Shown: piece by piece, positions 25,204-33,467 of the stretch | How the letters are laid out: each line of letters starts with the position of its first letter | How positions within the stretch are numbered: the stretch's first letter is position 1 | NCBI RefSeq assembly: GCF_011801145.1 | Contig: NZ_CP046172.1 | Span: 3,286,001 to 3,350,000, forward strand | Length of the DNA: 64,000 nt | DNA from: Nocardia arthritidis | GTDB lineage: Bacteria; Actinomycetota; Actinomycetes; Mycobacteriales; Mycobacteriaceae | Direction: 5' to 3' | The notes under the pieces: model-generated | Told to the model about the DNA's origin: nothing | Seen by the model: only the letters and a program-made list of their open reading frames with translations | Databases searched by the model: none | Program-made: the position numbers and the translations under genes

Positions 25204-25251
25204 AGCCGGACAGCGCAGCCTCGGCCCGCCGCTGTCCGGCTGTATTTTTTT
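25204..25251 (+). terminator. Strong intrinsic terminator
   Basis: AGCCGGACAGCG and CGCTGTCCGGCT form a perfect 12-bp stem with a 14-nt loop. A run of seven T follows after three bases (25245-25251). It ends the FAD monooxygenase/micro-protein transcript. Confidence 0.95.
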
Positions 25252-25265
25252 GGGATGGGGCCCGA

Positions 25266-25695
25266 GGTGTGCGGTGTGGGGTCCGGTATGTGATGTGCGG
25301 CGGGACATGCGATGTGGGGCCGGGCATGCGGTGTGCGGCGGGCGTGTGATGTGGGGCCGGGCATGCGATGTGGGGCCGGGCATGCGGTGTGCGGCGGGCG
25401 TGTGATGTGGGGCCGGGCGTGCGGTGTGCGGCGGGCGTGTGATGTGGGGCCGGGCGTGCGGTGTGGGGATCGGCGTGTGGTGTGCGGCCTGGGTATGTGG
25501 GTGTGTGGCGGGGCGTGTGGTGTGCGGCCGAGCATGCGGTGTGCAGCGGGGCCATGTGGTGTGTGGTCCGGCATGTGATGTGGGGCGGGGCATGTGATGT
25601 GCGGGCCGGGTGTGTGGTGTGGGGCGGGGTGTGTGGTGTGGGGCGTGTGGCGTGTGGTGTGGGGCCCGGTATGCGGTGTGGGGCTGGGCGTGCGA
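25266..25695 (+). repeat. G/T-rich ~19-bp minisatellite, about 22 degenerate copies
   Basis: The consensus is approximately RTGTGSGGCCGGGCRTGYG, with period 18-20 bp. Two alternating sub-types (GATGTGGGGCCGGGC and GGTGTGCGGCGGGC) form a higher-order ~37-bp repeat in the left half. The + strand is extremely G/T-rich. No start codon with a ribosome-binding site or homology suggests coding. The remaining ~150 bp up to 25847 are featureless. Confidence 0.92.
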
Positions 25696-25847
25696 TCTAC
25701 GGCCGAGGCAGTGGGGCGGATCATGCCGGAAGGTTGTCAGGGCTGCCGAGTTCGACGGTTATGCGAACCGGATATGTAGCGGCGGGGTCGCTGGTTGATG
25801 CTCACGCGCCGCCGGCGCTTCGAGCCCGGCGGCGCCGCTGTCCGTTG

Positions 25848-26225
25848 TCAGAAGCCGCAGCGGGAGTTGACCGCGTCCCTCGCGTCTTTGGACTCCTGCT
25901 CGTGCAGGATGTTCATGACTTGGTCGTCGGGGGCCGTGGCCGCGCGGTTCAGTTGTGCCACATCCGCGTTGAGCGCGCTTTTCAGCGGACCTTCGTCGGC
26001 GGCGACCGCCGCGTCGGCCAATTTGGTCGCGACGTCGTGCAGCGCCTTCTTCACGTCCGCGATGCCGACATCGCCGTCGCCGAGCGCGGCAGCCATATCC
26101 GTGGCCGCCTGCGCGACGGCGCCGCACGTCACCTTATCGCTGACCGCGCCGGCCTGCCCGGATGCCCCGATGCCGACAACGGTTACGGCCGCCAGCGTCA
26201 CCACCGCGAGAATTGTTCTCCACAT
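25848..26225 (-). CDS. Small secreted helical protein with two cysteines
   Basis: The 125-aa protein has a signal peptide (MWRTILAVVTLAAVTVVGIG, cleavage near GQAGA) and a mature helical domain. It has one cysteine near the mature N-terminus (VTCGAV) and one near the C-terminus (SRCGF), likely a disulfide. The layout resembles mycobacterial/nocardial haemophore-like or other small secreted helical proteins, but no decisive motif is visible. The ATG at 26225 is supported by the signal peptide. It faces the nucleotidyltransferase gene across a duplicated 66-bp segment. Confidence 0.75.
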   Translation of the reverse strand: MWRTILAVVTLAAVTVVGIGASGQAGAVSDKVTCGAVAQAATDMAAALGDGDVGIADVKKALHDVATKLADAAVAADEGPLKSALNADVAQLNRAATAPDDQVMNILHEQESKDARDAVNSRCGF

Positions 26226-26358
26226 TACTTTTTCCCAACTTCCCGAGCCGAGTTGCGTGCCCGCTGTCGCGTCCATTCGGATTATTTCCGAACGACATAA
26301 GCAGATACGATCCGCCGTCACCGAATTCTGTTGCCAAACCTGGGAATTGGGTCGATCC

Positions 26359-26488
26359 GGTGAGATATCGACTACCGCGAGCGGCAACGGGTCTTCGGGT
26401 GACATGCGCGGTGCGAAATGAGCGGGTGAGATGTCGACTACCGAGCGGCAACGGGTCCTCGGGTGACATGTGCGGTGCGAAATGAGCC
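26359..26488 (+). repeat. 66-bp direct tandem duplication
   Basis: The segment beginning GGTGAGATATCGACTACC (26359) recurs at 26425 as GGTGAGATGTCGACTACC with only a few differences and a 2-bp deletion. The second copy ends 18 bp before the nucleotidyltransferase ATG, so promoter elements may be duplicated. Confidence 0.9.
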
Positions 26489-26506
26489 GGTGTCTAGAGT
26501 TGTGGC

Positions 26507-27271
26507 ATGGATGCCGCGTCGGACCGCTACGCCGGTGACCTCGCATCCGCGATGGCGGCGGTGTTCGGTTCGCGCCTGGTGGGTGTCTATCTGCACGGCT
26601 CCGCGGTGCTCGGCGGCTTCGATGCGCGGCGCAGCGATATCGATGTCCTTGTCGTGTGCGCGAATTCGCTGACGGTGGCCGAGCGATCGGCCGTCGCTGT
26701 GGGGTTGAGCGAGGAACGCCTGCCCTGTCCGGCGCACGGACTGGAATTGAGCGTCGTCACGCTTCCGGTCACCCGGCATCCGACGGCTCTTCCGCGATTC
26801 GAACTGCATGTGACAACGGCACCCGATGACAGCAAAGTAGTCGACGGCCATGAGCATGCGGGAGATCCGGATCTGGTACTGCATTTCGCCGTGTGCCGGC
26901 AGGCCGGACGCCGCATAGGTTCAGGCCGACCTGCGAGCGAGGTGTTCGCTCCGGTCGCCACCGAACTGGTCCTCGCCCAGTTGGTGCGCGAGCTGCGCTG
27001 GGCCGCCGAGCATGCCGCGGGCGAGTACGCGGTGCTGAATGCCTGCCGCGCTTGGCGATTCGCGGTGGACAGCACACTCGTATCCAAAATCGATGGCGGC
27101 CGGTGGGCAATGGATCGTGTGCCCCAGCCGGACCGCGAGCTGATCCGCACCGCGCTGAACCGTCAGCGCTGCCTACCCGCCGCCGAGCTGAGTCCCAGTG
27201 CCGTAGAGCAATTCGTGCATCAAACACTCGCCCGGGTCACCAGCGGATCGACGTGCGGTCCTATCGCATAA
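26507..27271 (+). CDS. AadA-like nucleotidyltransferase (aminoglycoside adenylyltransferase family)
   Basis: The 254-aa protein has the nucleotidyltransferase signature LHGSAVLGGFDARRSDIDVL (GS-x10-DxD) and a C-terminal helical domain. The domain contains the AVLNACRAWRF motif seen in ANT(3'')/ANT(9)-type adenylyltransferases (DUF4111). It could modify aminoglycosides or another hydroxylated small molecule; substrate specificity cannot be read. The gene borders a decayed region on its right. Confidence 0.87.
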   Translation: MDAASDRYAGDLASAMAAVFGSRLVGVYLHGSAVLGGFDARRSDIDVLVVCANSLTVAERSAVAVGLSEERLPCPAHGLELSVVTLPVTRHPTALPRFELHVTTAPDDSKVVDGHEHAGDPDLVLHFAVCRQAGRRIGSGRPASEVFAPVATELVLAQLVRELRWAAEHAAGEYAVLNACRAWRFAVDSTLVSKIDGGRWAMDRVPQPDRELIRTALNRQRCLPAAELSPSAVEQFVHQTLARVTSGSTCGPIA

Positions 27272-27291
27272 GCCGGACGCGCGGGTGGTCG

Positions 27292-27390
27292 TGCATCAGC
27301 TGGGGCGCGCGGGTAATCGGGCGAGGCCGGGCAGACGCGGATGATCTGGTTGTACCCCACGTGCGATGAGGCTCTTGGCCAGGTAACCCG
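27292..27390 (+). repeat. Dispersed ~95-bp repeat, copy A (inverted partner at 30677)
   Basis: From TGCATCAGCTGG through GATGATCTGGTTG and GTGCGAT to TCTTGGCC...AACCCG it matches the reverse complement of 30677-30770 at roughly three quarters of positions by hand alignment, with one 4-bp gap. It starts 21 bp after the nucleotidyltransferase stop. Confidence 0.75.
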
Positions 27391-27496
27391 GGACGACCGA
27401 TGTCGACTAGGGCGTCGCGATCCTCGTAAGGGATCCAGCTGTGCTGACTCGAATCCCATTAGTGAGGTGACGGTGGTCAGCATCGGCCCGGTGTAC

Positions 27497-27906
27497 GTGC
27501 CGCAGGCGGGGCACGGCTGTGGGTATGTGTCGGTGGTGCCTAGTTGATCCGGCCGGCCTTCTATCCCATGGGGGACGGGTGGTCGGTGCTGCTGCGGGGG
27601 ATAAATGCTGTTATTGGGGTGCCGTGCCTGCGGAGTCATGCTCCTATTGGTTCGTGCGGCACCTCGTACCAGTCGCACCTCCGCCGGGGATGCGGCCGAG
27701 CGGGTGTGCCGCAGGCGGGGCACGGTTGTGGGTATGTGTCGGTGGTGGTCAGTTGATCCAGCTGCCCGCCTTCTATCCCGCGGGAGACAGGTAATCCGTG
27801 CTGCCACGGGGATGAATGCGGTCATTGGCCTCCCACTGCGGAGTCATGCTCCTGCTGGTTCGTGCGGCATCTCCTATCAGTGGCACGTCCGCCGGGGATG
27901 CGGCCG
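27497..27906 (+). repeat. ~209-bp tandem direct repeat, two copies
   Basis: Copy 1 (27497-27705) starts GTGCCGCAGGCGGGGCACGG; copy 2 (27706 to about 27906) starts identically. Shared landmarks are GGGTATGTGTCGGTGGTG, CTTCTATCCC, GGAGTCATGCTCCT, TTCGTGCGGCA and CCGCCGGGGATGCGGCCG. Divergence of about 10-15% and indels show it is not recent. No gene is recognised in either copy. Confidence 0.9.
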
Positions 27907-28098
27907 TGTTCGGTGCGTCCAGTTCTTGGGGCCGTCGCGGTGCGGCCGCGGCTCGGCCGTCGGTCCGCCGACGGAACTGTTCTGCGGCGAGGGATTTCCG
28001 GGGCGCGGGTGCAGCCGGGTCGCCGTGCGAGCGAACTGTGCCAGCGCAGGGAACACGGTCGCAGTATCGACCGGCTGGGGCGCGGTGGTGTAAGTCAT
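27877..28098 (-). pseudogene. N-terminal remnant of a DUF1963/YwqG-like protein
   Basis: The 73-codon frame begins with an ATG preceded by AAGGA and reads VFPALAQFARTATRLHPRPG, then SSVGGP...HRDGPK. This resembles the start of the 'VFPELA...RLHPRPG...SSVGGPLLWP' proteins found in actinobacteria. It then degenerates into Arg/Pro-rich sequence. Full members are several hundred residues long, so this is a truncated copy. Confidence 0.55.
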
Positions 28099-28654
28099 GG
28101 GTCCTTCGGTGGGCAGAGATGTTCGATTCGTCGTGACAGTGATGCCGTCTCTGTGCCGCTGTCCGACCTCCAAGGCGACAATGACTGCGGTACCGGCGAA
28201 TTCGCTATCGTCGCCGAGCTTATGGGTCCAGGCCAGCACCTCACGTGAGTGCGTGCGGCCCGCAATGGGAAGCGTGGCACGGCATTCGTCGTCGAGCGAT
28301 CCGCATCGTCCGTCTGGTCTGGGCAAACGTTACCGGCCGGCCTGGCTGCGAAGTACGAGGCTGTTGTGAGATCGGATCTGCCGGTTCGGGATTCGGGGTC
28401 GAGCTTGCTGCGGCTGGGTGGATCGGTCCGCCTGGGATCGGTGCTGGGGCGGGCTCTGACTGAATAGTGCGGTGCGCAGGTTCGCCCGGAACTGTCGGTG
28501 GCTGTTGGGTTTTCGTCAGTCGCCGTTCGGTGGTCGGTCGGGGTGGTGGCGGTGGGACAGTGCTCATGGGGGTAACTCTTGGGTCGATGTCAGTGATTCG
28601 TTGCCGGGTTCCCCTGGCACGGGCTGTGCCCGCACACCGTTGTGGGTGTGCGGG
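28099..28654. other. 556-bp stretch without a recognisable gene
   Basis: It lies between the DUF1963-like remnant and the DUF222/HNH pseudogene. Open frames exist on both strands, as expected at this GC content, but none has both a ribosome-binding site and a recognisable motif. Confidence 0.5.
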
Positions 28655-30147
28655 TCAGTCCCGATCTGTTGGTGGTTGTTGGTCTTTGAGCCACTCGCGG
28701 TGGCGTTGCAGGTCGCGGTCGTTGCGGTGGTGGATCCGCGACAGCGCGCGGGCGAGTAGCTCACCGGGGTGGTGGCGGTGGTTGACTCGTGGTGTGCCGG
28801 TGGGGTCGATGTGTGGTGGTGCGATCCATCCGGTGCGGCCTGGGTAGGGTGAATCGTCGCCCAGGACAATGGTTTTCCAGCCGTTGGGGCCATCGTTGAC
28901 CAATGCGTGGCAGTGGTCGCAGGCGAGGGTGAGGCTTTCGATATCTGTTGCGCCGCCCGCGTTCCATGCTGTGACATGGTGGACCGCGCACATGCTGGCG
29001 GGTGCATCGCAGCCCGGGCGGGTGCAGCCGCGCAGGGCGGCGGTCAGCGCCATCCGTTGTGGGGCGGAGGCCAGGCGGCGTTTGCGGGCGAAATGCAGTG
29101 GTAGGCCGTGTTTGTCGAATACGAGCAGGTAGGGGTCGGCGTGTTCGGCCAACCGGAGTGCTTCGCTGATGGGGATGGTGCCGCCGGTCGCGGTGGTCGC
29201 GAGACCGGTTTTGCGTTCGATATCCTCGATGCTGACGGTCATGATCATCGAGACGGGAAGCCCTCGGTGCGCGCCTAATTCGTCGACTCGGGTTTGCGGG
29301 TGTAGCAGGGCCAATAGGGCGTCGTGTTGGCGTTGGGCCTGAGTGCGGGTGTCGCGGGCCGCGGCCGCCACCATGGCCTCGCGGTCGACGAAATCGCAGG
29401 CTCCGCGTGGGGAGTTCGGGTCGTCGGGGTTGTTCATGCCAGGCCGGGCGTATTTGGCCATGAACGTATCCCACAGCGCTCGCAGGGTGGGGTCATCGCT
29501 CCGGTCAGAGCCGACATCCCATCCGGGCGTTGCCGACCCACGCTCACGCCACGCACCCTGGCACGGTCCCGGTCGTCGGTGAGCTTGCCGTCGGGGTCGA
29601 GGTAAGCCAGGACCTTGTCCCCGACCGCGGGAATATCGTCGGCGCACAGGGTGCGAGCGAGCCCGGCCAACAAAGTTTCGGTCGCTTCGAATTCGGGGTT
29701 GTGCACCGATCCAGGGACTCGTTTCAGCACCGCCGCGATCTTGCGTGCATGATCGGCGCTGATCGCGCCCTCGGCCAGGGCGGCGGCGGTCGCTGGAAGC
29801 AGGGGTGGGTGCACCTCACCCGCCATGTCGATGCGCGGCCCCAGTTCTTCGGCGGCTCGGGTGCGCGCCGACGCCTCGGCCCGCGAAATCAGCAGGGTTT
29901 CAGTCAGAAATCGGGTCAGGCCGCCCGCACCCGTCCGCGCCGGGATCGCCCGCTGGGTCAACTGTGCCGACAGTTCGTGTTCCCGAGCCGCGATCCGCCG
30001 CTTCAAACACTCGGTGTCACGCACCAATTGGATCAACTCGTCATCAGATAACGGCGTCAACGGCGCGTGCAGGATGCGATCCACGTCGACGGGCAACGGG
30101 TCGGCCACCCGTTGCGCCATGTCAGGATCGTCCGGAGTCATGCCCAC
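28655..30147 (-). pseudogene. DUF222/HNH endonuclease (13E12-type), single-base frameshift
   Basis: The N-terminal half (30147 to about 29490) is a DUF222 domain: LIQLVRDTECLKRRIAAREH, GGLTRFLTETLLISRAEA, AADHARKIAAVLKRVPGS-like motifs. The C-terminal half, in another frame, continues TLRALWDTFMAKYARPGMN and ends with an HNH nuclease motif: CTRPGCDAP, CAVHHVTAW, GGATDIESLTLACDHCHALV. The frames join at a C4 run (GGGG at 29489-29492 on the + strand); one extra C would restore ATG ACC CCC ACC CTG. This is either a genuine inactivating slip or a base-calling error. Confidence 0.85.
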
Positions 30148-30676
30148 ATTCTATCGAATAAAGATTCGAAAACAAACAGAAATAGCCAACTGCAAAGTAA
30201 AAATCTTACTGCTCACAGAATCGTCAAACACAGTGCTGCACAGGCGAAGTCGCTGCTATTCCGAATCGGTCGACCGACTTCGTCTGCAAGCCAGAGCGGA
30301 ATCGCAAGCGCACTAAGATGTCGGACAGACGCCGCGAACGGTGCCGCGGCCGAGTCCGATAACGGTGCCGAGGCCATCGCAGCAGCCGAAGCGCTAACAG
30401 CTGCCCTGGCCGCCGATTACTGCCGCCGCCGTGTCACGGTCCCTTACACGGAATACACCGGCATAAACCATTTGGTGGCGAGCTTCATGTTCGTCCCCGC
30501 TGGCCTTCCTGCAGGCACGCTTCGACGGCCGCCCGATCGACAACGGATGCGCCGAGCTGACCGGATACGACGAGAACGACGAAGCTCGCCGCAGGAGCAT
30601 CGGCGCAGCACCTCGGAAACCGGCAAGGAGAACAGCGCCGTGCGATAACGCGGTGAGCATCGGCCATCCCGACGGA
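30148..30676. other. Non-coding, partly AT-rich stretch
   Basis: The first ~100 bp (30150-30250) are distinctly AT-rich compared with everything around them. Further right, short gene-like pieces (for example LQARFDGRPIDNGCAELTGY near 30510) lack starts and stay isolated. I support no gene here. Confidence 0.5.
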
Positions 30677-30770
30677 CCGGGTCACCCCGGCCAAGATCCC
30701 AATCGCACGCGGATGCAACCAGATCGTCCGCATCTGCCTCGACCGACCACCCGCGCGTCCAGCTGATGCA
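30677..30770 (-). repeat. Dispersed ~95-bp repeat, copy B (inverted relative to 27292)
   Basis: Read on the minus strand it begins TGCATCAGCTGGACGCGCGG and contains ATGCGGACGATCTGGTTGCA, GTGCGAT and ATCTTGGCCGGGGTGACCCG, matching copy A. The two copies flank the 3.3-kb decayed segment in inverted orientation. Confidence 0.75.
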
Positions 30771-31080
30771 ATGAGGTCGAACCGCCGAGAGCTTCAGCGG
30801 AACCTCCAGCGGCCGAACCGATTCCGTGTCCTTCACGGGCGGCATCTCGGCCAGTAGCCGCAGATAATGCGCGACCGTGTCGCGCGCCTGCCCGATCTCG
30901 ATGATGCCCTCGCCGAGGTAGTCGAGAATATGGATAATCGCCTGGCGACGCGCTGATGAAACCAGGAAGACCTCGATCGCTCCCGTTCCTCGATGCGCGA
31001 ATCTCGCTGCGGGCTGGGACCTGATGAATCGCACGCGCATTACCGCGAAAGCCTTCTGCGCGAACGGTTTCGAGATCCGC
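30771..31080 (-). other. Possible eroded gene fragment
   Basis: On the minus strand (about 30960 to 30780) the reading RRQAIIHILDYLGEGIIEIG, then QARDTVAHYLRLLAEMPPVK, looks protein-like and compositionally unlike random high-GC frames. It has no plausible start nearby and no family I recognise. It may be the C-terminal end of a lost gene. Confidence 0.3.
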
Positions 31081-31365
31081 TCAGTCGAAAACCACCGGAC
31101 GCAAGCGTCCCGTGTATGTCGCGGCCCGGCCGAGCGCATCTCCAGCGGCGTCGAGTTCGAGCAGCGCCTCCTCGAAGACCTCGCGCGCCCCCGCGATGCA
31201 GTAACCGGGGGTGGTGAGCGCGCCGATCCCGTCGGTATCGATCAACAGACCCGAGGCGGGCAGCTCGCCATAGTCGTCGGCCAAATCCGCCAGCTCACCG
31301 CGCAATTCACGCAGCCGCGCCAGCAACTGTTCTCGACGCCCTTCCAGGGCAAGTGGATCGATCAT
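31081..31365 (-). CDS. Small helical protein, function unknown
   Basis: The 94-aa protein begins with an acidic/basic coiled-coil-like helix (EGRREQLLARLRELRGELAD) and ends in a mixed segment. No family was recognised. The ATG at 31365 has GGGAG 7 nt upstream, which supports this start over the one at 31422. It is upstream of nothing obvious; the membrane protein gene ends 40 bp away on the same strand. Confidence 0.6.
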   Translation of the reverse strand: MIDPLALEGRREQLLARLRELRGELADLADDYGELPASGLLIDTDGIGALTTPGYCIAGAREVFEEALLELDAAGDALGRAATYTGRLRPVVFD

Positions 31366-31405
31366 CGCGGACTCCCGGATAGGTGATTGTCCGCAATCTA
31401 CGCCC

Positions 31406-32110
31406 TCAGTATGCGACCGCAATCCGGTTGGCGCGCAACCGGATCAGCGTGATGCCGTAGACAACCAGCCACACCGTCCAGATGAGCCACCCGACCAGTC
31501 CGAGCAGCGACAGCGGACTCGGCCGGTCGAGCATCAAGGGTGTGAGCAGCGTCCAGGTGAATTGCAGTGCGGCGGCGACGAACCCGAGCGCCGCATGCCA
31601 CGGTTGGATGAGCCGGGCGCGCAGGCCGCCCATCGAAAGTCCGATCATGGCCGTCGCGAGGAAGGTGCCGTTGAGATTGAACACGGCATTGTGCAGCGCG
31701 AATAGACCGGCCGCCGTGGCCGAGGTGTGTTCGGGAATCGTGGTGAGCGCCAGACGCAGCGCGCTCACCACCGTGAAGACCGCGGTTTGCAGGACCAGAC
31801 CCGCGAGGCCGACCAGCGACCAGGCGGAGATGTCGGCGCGCTCGAATTCGCGCAGTGCCGCGAACGCGCCCGCGCCGAAGGCGACGACGGCGAAGAACGC
31901 GACCGGTGTCGCCGCGAGCGCCCACCGGACGATCTCGCCGTTGTCGTCGAAAAACCTTGTGGTATCGGCGATATCGGTGCGGCCCTCGGGCAGCCCGGCA
32001 GGGAAGAGGATGAGGTTGATGCCGATGATGGCGGTGGCGAAGACGATCGCTCCGATGCCGCCGATTCGAGTGAAGGGCCAGGTCGGCCCGCCAAGAGCTT
32101 TACTAACCAT
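31406..32110 (-). CDS. Polytopic membrane protein, about six TM segments
   Basis: The 234-aa protein has six or so predicted membrane helices (near residues 18-40, 62-85, 95-118, 140-165, 170-195 and 205-225) and no catalytic motif. It resembles DUF4386-type membrane proteins in length and topology, but this is not certain. It is divergent from a TetR-type regulator with only 37 bp between the two starts, the arrangement of a regulator and its target. Confidence 0.75.
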   Translation of the reverse strand: MVSKALGGPTWPFTRIGGIGAIVFATAIIGINLILFPAGLPEGRTDIADTTRFFDDNGEIVRWALAATPVAFFAVVAFGAGAFAALREFERADISAWSLVGLAGLVLQTAVFTVVSALRLALTTIPEHTSATAAGLFALHNAVFNLNGTFLATAMIGLSMGGLRARLIQPWHAALGFVAAALQFTWTLLTPLMLDRPSPLSLLGLVGWLIWTVWLVVYGITLIRLRANRIAVAY

Positions 32111-32147
32111 GTATTCAATATAGTAGACGTAAACCGAAAGGGGAACG

Positions 32148-32768
32148 ATGAAGGAGCGGCGGCGCTACGACTCGTTACGTCGCGCGGCGCAGGCGCAGCA
32201 GACCAGCGCGGCGATCGCCGATGCCGCGCGCGAGTTATTTGTCACGCGCGGCTGGGCGGCCACGACCATTCGCGAGGTAGCCACGGCGGCAGGCGTTTCC
32301 GTCCCGACCGTCTACGCCGCATACGGCAACAAGGCAGGGCTCGCCCGTGCACTGGTCGACGCGGCCGATCTGTCCGCGGACGCGGATCGGATGCTCGGCG
32401 AATTGGATTCCGCCGCAGGCGATCCCGCGAAACAGTTGGCCGCGATGGCCGGTTACGACCGCAGGTTGTACGAACGCTCCGGGGATGTGATTGTGCTGCT
32501 GCGCGAGGCGGGGCGCGCCGAACCCGAACTGGCACACGCCTATCGGGAGGCACGCGACCGCGCCGACGACGCCCACCGTCAGGTGTTCGCCGCCTGGCCG
32601 AAAGGCACACTGCGCCAAGGGCTGGACCTCGACACCGCCTTGGATATCTATGCCGCGCTGTGCAATATCGATATCTACCGCACGTTCATCGACGAACGCG
32701 GCTGGACGCCGGAACGGGTGCAGCGATGGTGGGCCGCCGCGCTACCGAGGGAACTGCTGGCCGAATGA
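32148..32768 (+). CDS. TetR/AcrR-family transcriptional regulator
   Basis: The 206-aa protein has an N-terminal TetR DNA-binding domain (about residues 18-65: IADAARELFVTRGWAATTIR, EVATAAGVSVPTVYAAYGNK). A helical ligand domain follows. GGGGAACG precedes the ATG at 32148. It probably controls the divergent membrane protein gene; the 37-bp shared promoter (GTATTCAATATAGTAGAC...) would contain the operator, but I cannot define a clear palindrome there. Confidence 0.9.
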   Translation: MKERRRYDSLRRAAQAQQTSAAIADAARELFVTRGWAATTIREVATAAGVSVPTVYAAYGNKAGLARALVDAADLSADADRMLGELDSAAGDPAKQLAAMAGYDRRLYERSGDVIVLLREAGRAEPELAHAYREARDRADDAHRQVFAAWPKGTLRQGLDLDTALDIYAALCNIDIYRTFIDERGWTPERVQRWWAAALPRELLAE

Positions 32769-32798
32769 CACACCAAAGCTCATGCGGCCGAGGCGGAT

Positions 32799-33317
32799 TC
32801 AGCACAGACCGGCCAGCTTGTAGAGCACCAGCGAACCCGCCACCGCGACATTGAGGCTGTGGCCGGTGCCGACCATCGGGATCTCCACCGCGACGTCGAG
32901 CCTTTCCAGCCCCTCCGGCGGAATGCCATCGGATTCGTGGCCGAGCAACATGATCGTGCGGCGACGGGCCGGGGGCAGATCGGCCAGCCGGATCGACTCG
33001 TCGGTGAGTTCGACGCCGACCACGGCCGAACCGCCGTCGCGCTGACGATCCAGCCAGCGATCGACCCGGCCGTCGATCCAGTGCACGCATTGCCGGTGCC
33101 GCAGGGTGTTTCCGTGCGCGAGCGCGTCCGGAATCCATGGCCGCCGCGGCACCGCGAGACAGGCGCCGACGGCATCGCAGGTGCGCAGCAGGGTGCCCAG
33201 GTTCACGCCGTGCTTTGGCCACAGCGGTGCGGCGATCAGATGATTCCAGCAGCCGTGCGCCCGCCTGCGGCGCTGCTGACGCAGCTCCGGACGCGTCCGG
33301 AGGCGCGCCGCGGTCAT
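32799..33317 (-). CDS. SPOUT (TrmH/SpoU-type) RNA 2'-O-methyltransferase
   Basis: The protein carries the SpoU motifs: motif 1 KHGVNLGTLLRTCDAVG, motif 2 IMLLGHESDGIPPEGLE and motif 3 VEIPMVGTGHSLNVAVAGSL. It methylates a ribose 2'-OH of tRNA or rRNA using SAM. The start is uncertain: the ATG at 33317 gives 172 aa, and the frame is open to an ATG at 33398. No good Shine-Dalgarno discriminates. It is convergent with the TetR gene. Confidence 0.85.
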   Translation of the reverse strand: MTAARLRTRPELRQQRRRRAHGCWNHLIAAPLWPKHGVNLGTLLRTCDAVGACLAVPRRPWIPDALAHGNTLRHRQCVHWIDGRVDRWLDRQRDGGSAVVGVELTDESIRLADLPPARRRTIMLLGHESDGIPPEGLERLDVAVEIPMVGTGHSLNVAVAGSLVLYKLAGLC

Positions 33318-33467
33318 CGGCGGACGGGAAAACCCTTCCCGAAAGGCTGGGGGACAACGAGATTCATGTACGGGATGCTTCGCGGCGCATCGGGCCATCG
33401 ACGAGGTCCGCCGACGAACAGGCCGGACCGGTGGTCCCAGGATACCCGGCGCGCCGCGAGCCCGATC

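Noticed and set aside
25266..25695. CRISPR array
   Set aside because: Units are contiguous without unique spacers, and no cas genes are present; the same applies to the arrays at 11104 and 52674.
25092..25724. His/Pro/Thr-rich protein encoded antisense to the G/T minisatellite
   Set aside because: It reflects the repeat in an open frame (HTPARPHIT-like), without a ribosome site, and is a translation of the repeats only.
27361..27470. tRNA-like sequence (GACTCGAATCCC near 27447)
   Set aside because: Resembles a T-arm, but no acceptor stem, anticodon arm or CCA end can be assembled around it.
30444..31139. 231-codon minus-strand frame as a complete gene
   Set aside because: Only a ~60-residue piece looks protein-like; the ends read through the dispersed repeat and through sequence antisense to nothing conserved.
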